NCBI GenBank assembly: GCA_025677815.1
Contig: JAIXMP010000009.1
Coordinates: forward strand, 682,001-746,000
From: Phascolomyces articulosus
Taxonomy: Eukaryota > Mucoromycota > Mucoromycetes > Mucorales > Lichtheimiaceae
Direction: 5' to 3'
DNA: 64,000 nt
The notes beneath the pieces were generated by a model. It worked only from the letters and a program-made list of their open reading frames with translations, was not told where the DNA came from and ran no database searches. Position numbers and translations under genes: made by a program. The stretch's first letter is position 1; every line of letters starts with the position of its first letter. Positions 49,091 to 60,430 of the stretch are shown here, in pieces.

Positions 49091-50695
49091 ACGGAGAGTA
49101 GATATCTCCTAAGTATATGAAGATCAAACAACAGAGCATGAATAAAAGTACCAATTGTCCTATTCTTAATTTGCTTCAAATAAGAAGTAAAGCCGTACTT
49201 ATGGGATTGATGGTATTTGGACTGAAGGAGATCATGCTCTAATTGCTTCGTTGACTATTTCCTTTCTTTTCCCTTCCTTTTGTATAATAGATAGAATCGA
49301 CTACATATAGTTACTGGAACTAAAAATTGTATACATTTATGGCAGCACCTTTATACCCTGTATTTTTGCTACAGGAATTTTTGCGACTTATTAAAAATTT
49401 GAATACACTATTCGGATGGATAAAGTTGGATACTTTTAACGAAAAAAGTTAAGACAAAGTTCGTTAAAAAACATTATGAGAAAGCGAGGTTATTACCTCA
49501 CTTATTATACTAGTTTTGACGATGATATAATAGAACTTCCAATGATTTTTTCACATTAAAAAAGCAAGCGAACCCGAAAGTCCACACCATAACTCATGAT
49601 AAGGTGAAGAATTATATTCTACATGTGTTTTATAAATATTCCCCTTTCCTTCTATCATATTTAGTTTTACGTATTTTTTTTTAAAAAAATACCTACGTAA
49701 TTATGTATATAGTTTATTATACCGATTATGTTTTCTTCCCATTAAACTGTTGCAACAGTGGTACTTTTAACCCATAGTAATCCATAAAAATAGTCGTTAT
49801 TATAGTGTCGTGCGTAATAATAAACTCTTTTTTCCTTCGCTGAATGGCAATTTATAATGGATGATGATATAAACAAAGTGTGTAGTAGTGTCTATAAGAT
49901 TATACTATCATAAGTAGTAGATACCTATAAAGCCCGTTAACACAGCGGGAATAGACTACAGCAACAATAACTGAAGGTAGAGCAACGGATTTGTGACATA
50001 TATAAATAAGATAACTGCTGGTCACCCAGAGGTGGCACCGTTAGTAGCATCCATAATGAGGATGTGTGTACACTTTTTAATAAAAAGAAAATGAACAGTT
50101 AAAAACAAGGTACTTTTCCTTGTCACTTACTAATATATATAATAGAACCCGGGTCGTCAATAATCCAAACAGTTGTCAATACACGTGTACAACCATACTG
50201 ACCTTTTTCCCCTTTGACATGTTATGTGCCATTGTGTGTCTGGCCCTTTTGACAAACACCATATGCAATCATAAACAATAGACGTCCATTATATTATTAA
50301 CGTCATATAATATTAGTATCAAGTTACAGGTATAATAAAGGTTGGCCAAATCGAAAACAAATAGCAAAAACATGGTACACAAAAATGACAATCCTTTTCA
50401 TAAATCATTTTGCATACAAAACATGGTAGTATCGCATAATTCTTTTTTTTTCTACAATATCATATTGCTGTTTTATTACTGTTATATATATTTTTACACT
50501 ATATTAAATATTTTTTTTATTACTATAGATAATTTATCATATCGATTGTTTATATTATTTTTGCTTTGTTACAATGTGGCATTAGAAAGTACTGATCCAA
50601 GGAACACGTGACCAAATCAAAAAAGTTTTGTTTGGAGGTTTTTTATTGGCTACAAAGAATTTCACATGTCAACTGCAGCTTAAACATTCAAAAGG

Positions 50696-50703
50696 TATAA
50701 ATA
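50696..50703 (+). promoter_or_regulatory. TATA-like box upstream of the GC-richer island
   Basis: TATAAATA in the context GGTATAAATAGG, one of the better TATA matches in the gene-poor tract. It could serve the candidate RNA or debris downstream, but the roughly 170-bp distance is long for a direct role. Confidence 0.3.
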
Positions 50704-50870
50704 GGCCCATTTTTTTTTTCTTTCGTGAGCAACAAAAAAAACGCCAAAACACGGTAAGTCTTTCAAAATGCATTCTTCATTTGTCCTTGTTTCTTTTATT
50801 GATCTTAGTTCCTTTTTATTGGTAAGTTGGTAGAAGCACAACAATTTCAAAAATTCAACACTCGATAGCA

Positions 50871-51109
50871 TAGCAGCACATAGAATCGCTGTGCCGGGGT
50901 ATGGATAGCGATGTAGTAGTTAATGGTTTATTCCGTTGACTATTATGAGGCGGAAACCGTCGAATTCCTGTCGGGAGGAATTTCGAGTGCAGCACGCCGA
51001 GTGACCTTAGGGCCCATTTAAATACCTGTTCAGGGAACCAGGGTAGACACTGTCTGCCTTTGACGGGGGCGCGGGTTCTTTGTGTTGTTCAACGCACGGA
51101 CTCTTTTTT
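50871..51109 (+). ncRNA. Candidate structured RNA ending in a Pol III-type T6 terminator
   Basis: A GC-richer island in very AT-rich DNA with several stem-loops and no long ORF. One pairs CGAATTCC (50961-50968) with GGAATTTCG (50977-50985). Another, GGTAGACA/TGTCTGCC, is near 51041-51057. The last stem pairs GGGTTC (51073-51078) with GGACTC (51098-51103) and has an inner GTG-TTG/CAA-CAC stem. A T6 run follows at once (51104-51109). I could not match it to U1-U6, 5S, SRP or RNase P/MRP signatures, and the 5' end is arbitrary. Confidence 0.3.
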
Positions 51110-51129
51110 ACAACAAAAGGGATCGAGTC

Positions 51130-52570
51130 ATTTTTCCCCATTGTCTTTTATCTTTTTTTATTTTGCCCTATTGGTGCCTCCTTTACCTTTTGTTCCAGGC
51201 TATTGTTGACCGGGTCCCTTTCTCAACATTAGCTATTGGTATAATTGGAAAAGGTTTAGTCAATGGATGGGCTTCATCAAGGCTGTACTGGATGTGATCC
51301 GGACAGAAGGTATAAATTGTACAGTCGCTTTGCTCCCGGCAGACTTTGCAATCTAAAGTCGACGATGAAGTTTATTTTGTAAGCGAATCATTGGTCTTTG
51401 GCCTTTGGGCACTGCGAGTATCGTTGGGTATGACACTTGGGATTGCTGGTGATGATGGTGGTGTAGAGCAAAACTAGTGCCCGATGATGCGTGTTTCTTT
51501 TTGTATCGCTTGATACGTTTTTCTATATTTTTTATATATCTTCAGCAACATGACAACAACAACGACAATTATATACTCTTTTTATTTTTATTTTTTCTAA
51601 TGGCTGGCCTTGCACAGTTTTCTACGGGATTATACGCAACAAGACCTCCTCGTGGTTTTTCCCGGGCAACGAGATGTTCTTTTATCCATATGGTTAAATG
51701 GTATCTCGGCAACATTGTCGCATTTTTTGAATACTTTGTGAATCATTTTACTGTTCAAGGCTATTTCTTTTATCACAACAACAAGAATGCCATACTATCG
51801 GATGGTCAATTGGATGCCTTGTTTATTATCTGCTCAATGCTACAAGTGCCGTATCAACAACTCTATTCTAATATTGGATGAATAGAAACCTTATCTTTTT
51901 TTTTTATTTGATGAAGAAATAAAATAAAAAACGATTTGATTTGATTTATACGGTTGGATAGTAAAACAGTTATATTATATAATCATGACGATGGGTAACT
52001 TTATAAAAAGATGGGAGGATTGATCATAAGCAGAAATTTACTTGACTGTCACCATGGTGACAGAGTCAAAACCCTGAAATGGATAAACAAGTAGCAATAA
52101 GCTGTAAACTGACACTACACATTAACCATTATCAATATGAGATAATCTATCCCTAATTATTATGAGACGGATAGAAATTTAATGCATGACACACACACAC
52201 ACACATTAATTATTCCTAATCTCACTGTGATGGAGGAGGATCAGGTATCACACAAACACTAACAAAGGCATTAGTTAATTTTACTGGACAGATTGTTGCC
52301 GCTGTGGTGATTGTATTTTTATTCCGTAAAGGTTGGATCAAGATACAGAAAATGGATCATGGTTAGAATCTCACGACCCTCATTTTTATTAGTATTATTG
52401 CTAGCATTACCAGTAGTTCTATTGAAGAAGGTCGTCGTGTATTTACCGTTTCTGTGTTTATTTGATTACTGTCAATACGGGCCTTGCACTTCTGAAAAGC
52501 AGTTTCTAGAAGTCAATTTCATGATGTGGTCTTTCCGAACACCCTTATGTAATGGGTTCTTGCATGAGAA
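51130..52570 (+). pseudogene. Coding-like debris, perhaps a decayed membrane-protein gene
   Basis: Several hydrophobic coding-like stretches lie in shifted frames. They include VDRVPFSTLAIGIIGKGLVN, then in another frame WMGFIKAVLDVIRTEG, then in a third KLYSRFAPGRLCNL. In order, these resemble one repeat of a mitochondrial carrier (Pxx..., then EG, then LYxGFxP). Further on are SESLVFGLWALRVSLGM, an open frame at 51477-51881, and a hydrophobic frame around 52227-52365 (QIVAAVVIVFLFRKGW). No joined gene model works. The carrier idea is weak. Confidence 0.25.
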
Positions 52571-55500
52571 AAAAATATAATAATATATGAAATACATATA
52601 ATGTATTCTGTTATAATAATATTGTATATGTCTATCTAACAAAGATTTATGTTTTATTTTTGAATGCAAATAAGGTGGTTATGTGGGGTAATGGTTGCTA
52701 CTTTCGGGCCCTAAAAAGCTACTTTTTTTTTTCAATGTTTCTGAACAGGACCTAAGCTATTATTATTATTATTATCGTTGTATAACATTACAACAAAATA
52801 TATTATTATACTACGAATTTCTATCGTGCAAGTAATTCTAATGGTCACAGTCAAGGGTTGTTGTCACAAATATATATATATATCGTTGTTGTATTATGGT
52901 GGAGCATTCCTCCATTTTAATCTAAATGTAGGTATGACACTTATAATAAAACTTTAAAATTTTAATTACGTAATATTTTTTTTCTCTTGAATAAAAGCTT
53001 CTCATTTCAGAATCAATAAATCATTAGTTGACAAGAGTCATATATAAAGTCTAAGTTTTTGTTGGCGGTGCAAACCATCCTCGATAACATAATTAATGTA
53101 GAATTTTAGTAGTGATACATTAAGGGACTACTCTTCCTCTCTGCTTAAATGAGTCTCTCAATTCAAAACTCTTTTTCAGGATTATATATCATGAGTGTTA
53201 GCAAGAATCTATCTCAAGAGTAATACTATATATATGCCACACTATAGATATCCTGAGATGTATTTTCCAAAACATTTGAAACCTAAACAGTGTATAGTAG
53301 TTCAATTTTGGGGGAAAAAAAGTCAAAGATGAGATGCATCATAATAAAATTAATGCAGCATATCAATTCAAAAACACCGTATCGGAGCAGTTTATATTTT
53401 TTTCAGCGCATGCAGTACCACGTAATTCCTCTGAAATAAAATGGACAACGACGCCGTTTTACCTGGGGCGAAAACGTTACGTAATAATATGAGTACGTAT
53501 ATGTTCATTCAATATTATAACGATATGTTTTCAGTTCCACAGATAATACAACTATTATAACAAATGAGCATGTATAAATAAAATAGTTTTTGTAACAAAT
53601 TTACTAGAATATACTCTCGTTAGGTACTACAAAAACTCAACTTTTAATAATACGTACATACCTAAAAAAATGATAACGCGCATTGATATAACTGTCGCAA
53701 TAGCTACGTATAAATATTTCTCTTGAAAATAATATACTGAACAGCAAGTAATTATATGGAAACCCATCGTTGAGTTAGGAAGTGAATATGTCTAGTTTTT
53801 TGCTCACATGAAAAAGGTCCCTCTACGCGGTAGGAAGTTCAACATTATGGAAAGCTTTCTTCTTCTTTATAATAATGGCAAAATGAATAATAGATGAGTA
53901 TATCTTCCATGCACTCAAAGTGAGATCACGAAATAGCATTCTATTTTTGACTGGTACTACGTTGCAAGGGAACATTGAATAAAAAAAGGAGAAAGACAGG
54001 TCAAAAATAATATGCACAAATAAATGAATAATTTATATAAGTATATGATGATGGGGCTCCCGTTGGTTGTAGATTTAGGTCGTCATTAGGTAAATACCAA
54101 CAGACTACTACCAACCCGAATTAACAGGCTGGTAGATATTTTCGCCATAGTACGTATTGATCTATCATCTAAATTATATATTTACTGCTCACATTTATTA
54201 TGTGTAAATTGATCTCCTAAATCAATATAATTAAAATCAGAATATTCGGAGTGCAAAGGAAATAAGTTGGTTGAGAAAAATAAATAAATAAAAGAAACAC
54301 TTCTTCATCTGTTGTTTGATAACATAAGCTCAAATCACTCGGATTTGGTGGCTTTTTTTTTCATTGCTGTCCTTTCTTTTAACATACAACATTACGATCT
54401 ATATTGACTAAATCGAAGAAAGAGAATCTTATTTATAATATTCATATTATATAATAAACATACTCGCAGCCTTTATGTGCAATCATCATTCTATTATGAA
54501 ACTGTTTTTTTTTTAAAAAAAAATTATATCAACGTTAGACACTACTTGCTAATATTTAAAAATCTTTGAGATTTAGTAAAGTACACTCTCCTCCACCAGC
54601 AACAAACATGAGATAACAAGTAAGAACCGTTATGGTGTATATGTTTATGAATTGATTGGTTTTTATTGATATGCATTATATCAATGAACAAACAAAAATA
54701 ACATTTTACAATTTTTTATGGTTTTTTTTTGTTGTACTTAATTTATGGTTATTTGTACTATAAAAAATATCGTTTTTTGTTTCTTTATCTCATATATATG
54801 GAGCATATATTTGTAGCCAGGCGCCATTTTATGTTTATTTAATGAAGTAGAGCTGGGCTAATGGTGATGATCTAATGGTGTTTCTATATATAATAATTGA
54901 ATGGGAAAAGGTCAACAAAGGAAATATATATATAAGAACATTGCGGAGTATTCAGTATTTAAAGAATAGATTACCTTCCACCTGTTGTTGTTTTTGGCAG
55001 GGAGAAGTACTATTAGAAAAATCTTTACGGAACACGTTACGAGAATCTTCTATATACATAATATCAGTAAATTGATATATTTAGTTCCTTTAATTTGTAT
55101 ACATCATGAGTGTTTACTTTTTCGTTTTTTTTACATGCCATCAAAAGTTACGATATTCGGAAAAATCAAGATGGGTACGTAATGAGAAAATTGGATATTG
55201 TGATTTAAACGAAAATGGCTAATAGTATCATTTACGGCGGAATAAGTAATTATGATGGCTAAAGGATTAATAGTGACATTGTTGATATGGACAAAATACA
55301 GAAACCATGCGTAACAGTAGAGAAAGAGATGCCCACTATAATAGAACTACCTTTTTGTTAGGTTCTGTTATGCATAATAGTATCAATTTTTTTATATAAT
55401 AACATGACGACCATGACGATTAATAGAATTTATGCATTATTTTTGTATTTGCCCATACTATATTCACTGTTTCCGGGGTAGAATTGCCAAATTTTACTCG

Positions 55501-55907
55501 TTTTCTAATTTATTGACAATCTTCTTTTTATTTTTCTTGTTCTTTTACTATATATAATGTTTGACCATGAAAAAATATTTTGTACGTATAAAACATGGCT
55601 ACTCTTTCATATAGTTTATGTTCAAGAGAGTTTTTTTTATGTTACAGGTATTCTACTGTTTGATTTATTGTATTTTTTTTACTATAAAAAAATGAAGATT
55701 GACTATCATTATTTTGTTTAATATAATTCTAATGATGGCGTTTTTTCTTCTTAGCTATTTTTTGATATGGATCATGATAATGACAAATATGCCGATTTTC
55801 CTTTTCATTGGTATTATTGTTACTCACTTGAACACATACGACTTTGGCTAGAACTATTATAAATTTAAAAACAATAATTTATTATTATAAAAGTGCATCG
55901 GCCAACA

Positions 55908-56722
55908 TTACTTGGCAGAAGATAAAGAAAAAGAACGATACCTACGATCAGCAGTACAATGGTTATGATGAATATTAGGAAGTTGTGTTTCTGATAAAGA
56001 AACATACTTAATTTTATATTCTTCATCCCAAATTTTTTTGCTCGTATTACCAGAAATCAATAAGTCGTCTGTTTCCAAGGAGGATGTTTCCGATAAGAAA
56101 GGTGATAATGTCAATTGTGTTTTTAATAACAGATGAGGATGAACAAGCTGTTGTTGCTGCTCTTCTCCATTGCAAAATGGTTCAGTATTGGTCATAGTAT
56201 GATCATTATCGTCTCTAAAATCGTATCGTTGTGTAATTTCATCCATTTGTTCTTGTTGCTGATGTAACAACTTGATATTTGAACTTAAATCTATTATATA
56301 GTAGATGACATATGACATATGAGTACTAATACTATTGCTATATATTGTTTTCGTTACCAGAGTAAAGAATTATCTTCCATATACTGCAACATCCGTGGCC
56401 ATCGTCATACTTTTTTCCAGTTCAAGAGGATGAATAGTCTTTGGATTGTCATGAAGCTTTTCTGTCGACAATTCAACTAAAAATTTAAGTTGATTCAAAC
56501 TTTCGACCGTTTCCAGATCCAAATACTGGTTTATATCTGCAATTTTTGGTTTAAAGTAGTGATGGTGGTATTATCATTAGTATCTATTGTTTGCTCTTGT
56601 TGTTCTTGACTGTCCATTAAAGTTAAGTACAACGAGCCCGAATCAGCTTTACCAAATTGTTGGGAATCCCCATCAAACATTCCTTTTAATATAGAGTCCA
56701 AAAGTTCTGAGATAAACACCAT
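55908..56722 (-). CDS. Hypothetical coiled-coil protein
   Basis: Not recognised. The best splice model (minus) uses exons 56722-56653, 56536-56411 and 56290-55908, all with GT-AG introns (GTAAAG and GTATGA donors), giving 192 aa. The first 100 residues are helical, with ISELLDSILKGMFDGDSQQF, LNQLKFLVELSTEKLHD and LSSNIKLLHQQQEQMDEIT. This is the kind of sequence found in small coiled-coil subunits of trafficking complexes, though no family can be named. The C-terminal half is polar (Gln, Ser, Thr) and ends YRSFSLSSAK. Without the first intron the frame stops at 56531, so the splice choice is inferred. Confidence 0.5.
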
Positions 56723-57815
56723 GATTACTTTTTTTAGAGAAAGAAAAAATGAAAAGATGTACAGAAAAAAGTTTGGTTTGGTCAACTTTAAGGTTTATTG
56801 GTACATGATAAACAACAATTGTTATATGAGCTTTAGTGAGACATCTTATGTGGTCAACAAGAAGAAATCATCTGATCACTTGTATTTTTTTTGTTTTTGT
56901 TTTTTTTTGCCTGTCATCGGCGCATCCAACTCAATCCAAGTATAATTTGGCACCGAATGGATTAGATCCAGTGAAGTGGTTTGGACTGTTTCTAAACCAT
57001 TGTCATCCAAAACGCACAAACAATAACAACACCCTAAAGTACAATCATTTCTTATAAACTATTATGGAAGTACTTGTTTTCATCGACACGAACCACATAA
57101 ATCAAGGAACTCTTTTTTTAGTGTTTTCAGGAACAAATTCTTTTTACACTATGGCAGATCAACATGCCTACTTTTTTTTTCTCTCTCTCTTTCACTTTTT
57201 GGCAACTTTTTTTAACAATAATACAAGCACGGAAATTTTCATGATTCACAATGCCCATGTTGAATCTTGTCACCTCAATCAAAAAAATAATACTTTTTTT
57301 TTAAATAAACGCGTGATCGTTTCGATCTTGAAAAGAGTCTATTGTTTTTTGTATCGATCTGCTTGGTGAAAAAAACTCTTTTTTTTTCGGGACTGGAAAA
57401 CATTGTGGACATAATGCTTGGATGCTTAGAAACGCTTATAAAAAAATTCTTTTTCAGCAGAAAAGATTTTTCTTCTTCTTTTTCTTCACTCTTTTTTTAT
57501 TAACGCGCTCTGCAAAAAAGGTTATTGTTTTTTATTGATCTTTTGATTCATTCTCTTGAAGAAAAGAACGAATACCAATAGAAGAAAAAACCTATTCAAG
57601 CATTTTTTATATTTTGTTGTGTCCATTGCAGAGCGCTTCACCTTTTTTTCCATACCCAAGAACCCTTACGATCTCAAAAAAACCCACCCTTTATTCTCTT
57701 TTTGACATTGTATTGATCTCGTTACTATTTTGCTATCCCCCCACTCTTTCATATACATATATATACACATTCTTTATTTTCTAAAAACTGTACATAACTC
57801 ATTAAATCATAAATC
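56723..57815. other. Intergenic, divergent pair
   Basis: 1.1 kb between divergent starts. It is T-rich toward the right (57360-57810) with C/T tracts typical of a long fungal 5' leader. Frames at 56721-57369 are AT-driven and without similarity. Confidence 0.55.
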
Positions 57816-59980
57816 ATGGGAGGGTAAGTTTTTTTTTGACAAAAAAAAAGTCAGAGAAAAAAACTTTTTTCCCCTTTTGTGGGTGGCTCGTTTTTTTTGA
57901 CTTTTGGGATCTCAATTGACCATTGGTTTTTTGTGCTCTTATAGAATTACCGTTGCACATCACGAATCAAATGATTCCTTTTCACAGCAATCGTCATTCC
58001 CACCTACACGTCGGAAATCACATACTACTGAAGTAGTGCCACCTGTCATGACTGAAGAACAATTGAATCAACTTTTAGTTGGTACAGCACCTGGTGACAT
58101 TGTGACAGGTGCTCCTGGTTTGGAAGATTTGACAGGCGAAGTTCAAAATTTGATGATGAGGTAATATAACATACCATCTTCCCCTCTCCTCTTTTTTTGA
58201 CCAAAAGCATAGCTTATTCCTGGAATACTCACCAACCATAAGTTATAGTGAATGGCTGGATCCATGGTCCTCAGCTTCTAATACACCCTCTCCTGGTGAT
58301 TTGTCACCTACTGATTTGACTGAATTTGATGCCCATCAATTATCGTTACAATTGGAAAGTTTTTTCAGTCAAGATCCTTCTTCTTTAGAGGGTGTTCAGT
58401 CTCCATTTTATGATGAAATGACTTTTGGTATGTATTATATATATTGTGATATAAAAAAAGTGATTGAAAAAAAAAACTAACTTTCCTTTGTGGTGTTGTT
58501 TTAATTAATTTTAGTACCTGACAACAACTTGCTGAATGCTGTATTATCTCCAACTACTACGACTGAACAACAACAGTCGTTGTTAGAAGAAAATCAATTA
58601 ATAGTTGAACAATCGCAATTACAATCACAAGAAGATATTGTGGAAGTCGAAGAAGATATTATTGTTCAAACATTGGATGTTACTGTTCCTGTTGTTGAAC
58701 AAGAACAAATTCCAGTACAACAAACGTCAGCTGTTCAAGCACAACCCATCGTTGTACAACAACCTACATTTGAATTACCTACAGAATCACTCAAGCGACG
58801 TCGTGATAGCAGTAGTTCAGAAAGCAGTAGTTCATCTTCCTCTTCTTCTGAATCAGAATCTGAAGACGAAGATGATGATGTGATCCCGACCACAGTGGCT
58901 AATGTCAACAATCGACAACGATATTGGTCCGATTCATCCGATTCTGATTCCGAGGATGAAAACCCAACACCGCATCACCATCGATCGCGTGCTTCCTCCC
59001 CCTTGATTTCCAATGGTGGTGTTCCTGCCAGTGCTTATGCTTATATGCATAAGCGACAAATCGAAGAAACCTTATTAAGCAAGATTACCAATCAATTGCA
59101 ACAAGATAAATTACCTGGTATTTTAGCCATTTTGTCTTCGGAAAACAAAGGAGAAGATGAAGTCGAAATTGATTTATCAAGACTTCAACGTGAACAATTG
59201 GTTCGTCTCTTGTGTTATGTTGAAGCTTGTATTGGTGAACAAAATGGTGGACCCGCTGTCAATGTCACGGATTATATTGTCAAGGAAACACCCTCGCCAA
59301 AAAAGAATCTCATTATGGCATCAGATGATGAAGAGGATGATGAGGAGGAAGAAAGTGTGATTCCTCGTGCAAACAAAAATAGTCGACGTCGTCGTCCTGC
59401 TGGTCCTGGTGCTGCCACGAAACGTGGATCCAAACAACAAAAGACACGTAAAAGACAAACACGACAAGAATTGACCGAAGATATTTTGGCAGGAAGTGAT
59501 GATGATAGTGATATGGGTAGTAAGGAAGAAGAAGATGATTTGGCTGGATTAAGAGGTCAAGGACCTATGTCCATGGCAGAACTTTCAAAACGACAAGATA
59601 AAGCCCGTGCAAAGAAGACCCGAAAACGTGCCAAGAAACAAAGTAAAGATGATGCTCCTGTTGTTTCTTCTACTTCTGGTTTAACAACTGTGAATGGAAG
59701 TATTGCTGCCTCCAAACCTAAACGATCTGCTGCTCAACGTAAGAAACGTGTATCCTCAGATGATTCTGATGAAGAATTAGGACGTCGATCCAACAGTTCT
59801 TCTGGTAGTGAATTAATTGTCTATGGGAATGAACAAATGGATTTCAATGTCAAGTCCAATGAAACCATTGTTCATGAATCTAGTCCATCTTCCTTTATGT
59901 CTACTATTCCTGTAATTCCTACCCCTCCACCTGTTGACGATGATGATGATTTGGATGAAGAAATCGATATCATGATGTAA
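57816..59980 (+). CDS. Acidic Ser-rich nuclear protein with ET/FAM199X-like domain
   Basis: Exons: 57816-57823 (8 nt: ATG GGA GG), 57945-58160, 58249-58427, 58515-59980 (622 aa). The N-terminal 250 residues are Gln/Ser/Thr-rich, with a short SEWLDPWSSA motif. A poly-Ser/acidic tract (SSSESESEDEDDD) is followed by RYWSDSSDSDSEDE. The only folded-looking part is about residues 305-375: KRQIEETLLSKITNQL..KLPGILAIL, then EVEIDLSRLQREQLVRLLCY-VEACI. It has the pattern of an extra-terminal (NET) domain as in BET proteins, or of animal FAM199X. The C-terminus has several basic clusters (KKTRKRAKK) and ends in acidic DDDDDLDEEIDIMM. A chromatin role is inferred only. Confidence 0.7.
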
Positions 59981-60430
59981 AAAAAAAAGAAAGCAAAATA
60001 GCTTTCCTCATCTTCCCTTTCTCCCTCTCCCTCTCTGTATTTCTTTCCTCTAATTACTTTTATATATAATTTAGCATCACACACACACATATTCAACTCA
60101 TCCTATCCATAATACATCTTCATCCTTCATCTTTATATAATCCATGCAACAACAACCCTCTCTTTCTCATCCATCTATTTGTAATTGTAGCATTTTCACC
60201 CTTGTTATTTCTTTCCTCCTATTCAAACTCGTCATATTAATCGTTGCACTTCCACACCAAAAAAAGTTGTTTCTTTTATTTGATTTTTTTTGCATTTCTT
60301 TTTCTGTATTACAAAAATAAAAAGTATATATATATATTATTATTGTTTATTATTATTATTATTCTAATGGTACATCACACGCAAAAAGTCTTCTAGAGGT
60401 ATACATATTATAATAGTAGATGTTGGGTTA
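59981..60430. other. Convergent 3' region
   Basis: 450 bp between two convergent genes, with C/T-rich and AT-rich stretches that are probably 3' UTRs. No gene recognised. Confidence 0.6.

Larger units (their letters stand above)
43699..55907. other. 12 kb gene-poor AT-rich tract
   Basis: No intact gene could be supported here. The DNA is dominated by A/T runs and short frames rich in Tyr, Ile, Phe and Leu that lack similarity. Within it are a diverged repeat pair, an inverted-repeat element, four TnAn palindromes and a GC-richer patch at about 50.9-51.4 kb, each listed separately. Neighbouring blocks average one gene per 1.5-2 kb, so this is a sharp change in density. Confidence 0.65.

Noticed and set aside
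49930..50060. tRNA-like or small RNA hairpins (CCCG...CGGG)
   Set aside because: No cloverleaf, no B box and no terminator; a single 4-bp stem is not evidence. No tRNA or 5S gene was found anywhere in the window.
43699..55907. Intact LTR retrotransposon
   Set aside because: No paired long terminal repeats, primer-binding site, or protease/RT/integrase motifs were visible.
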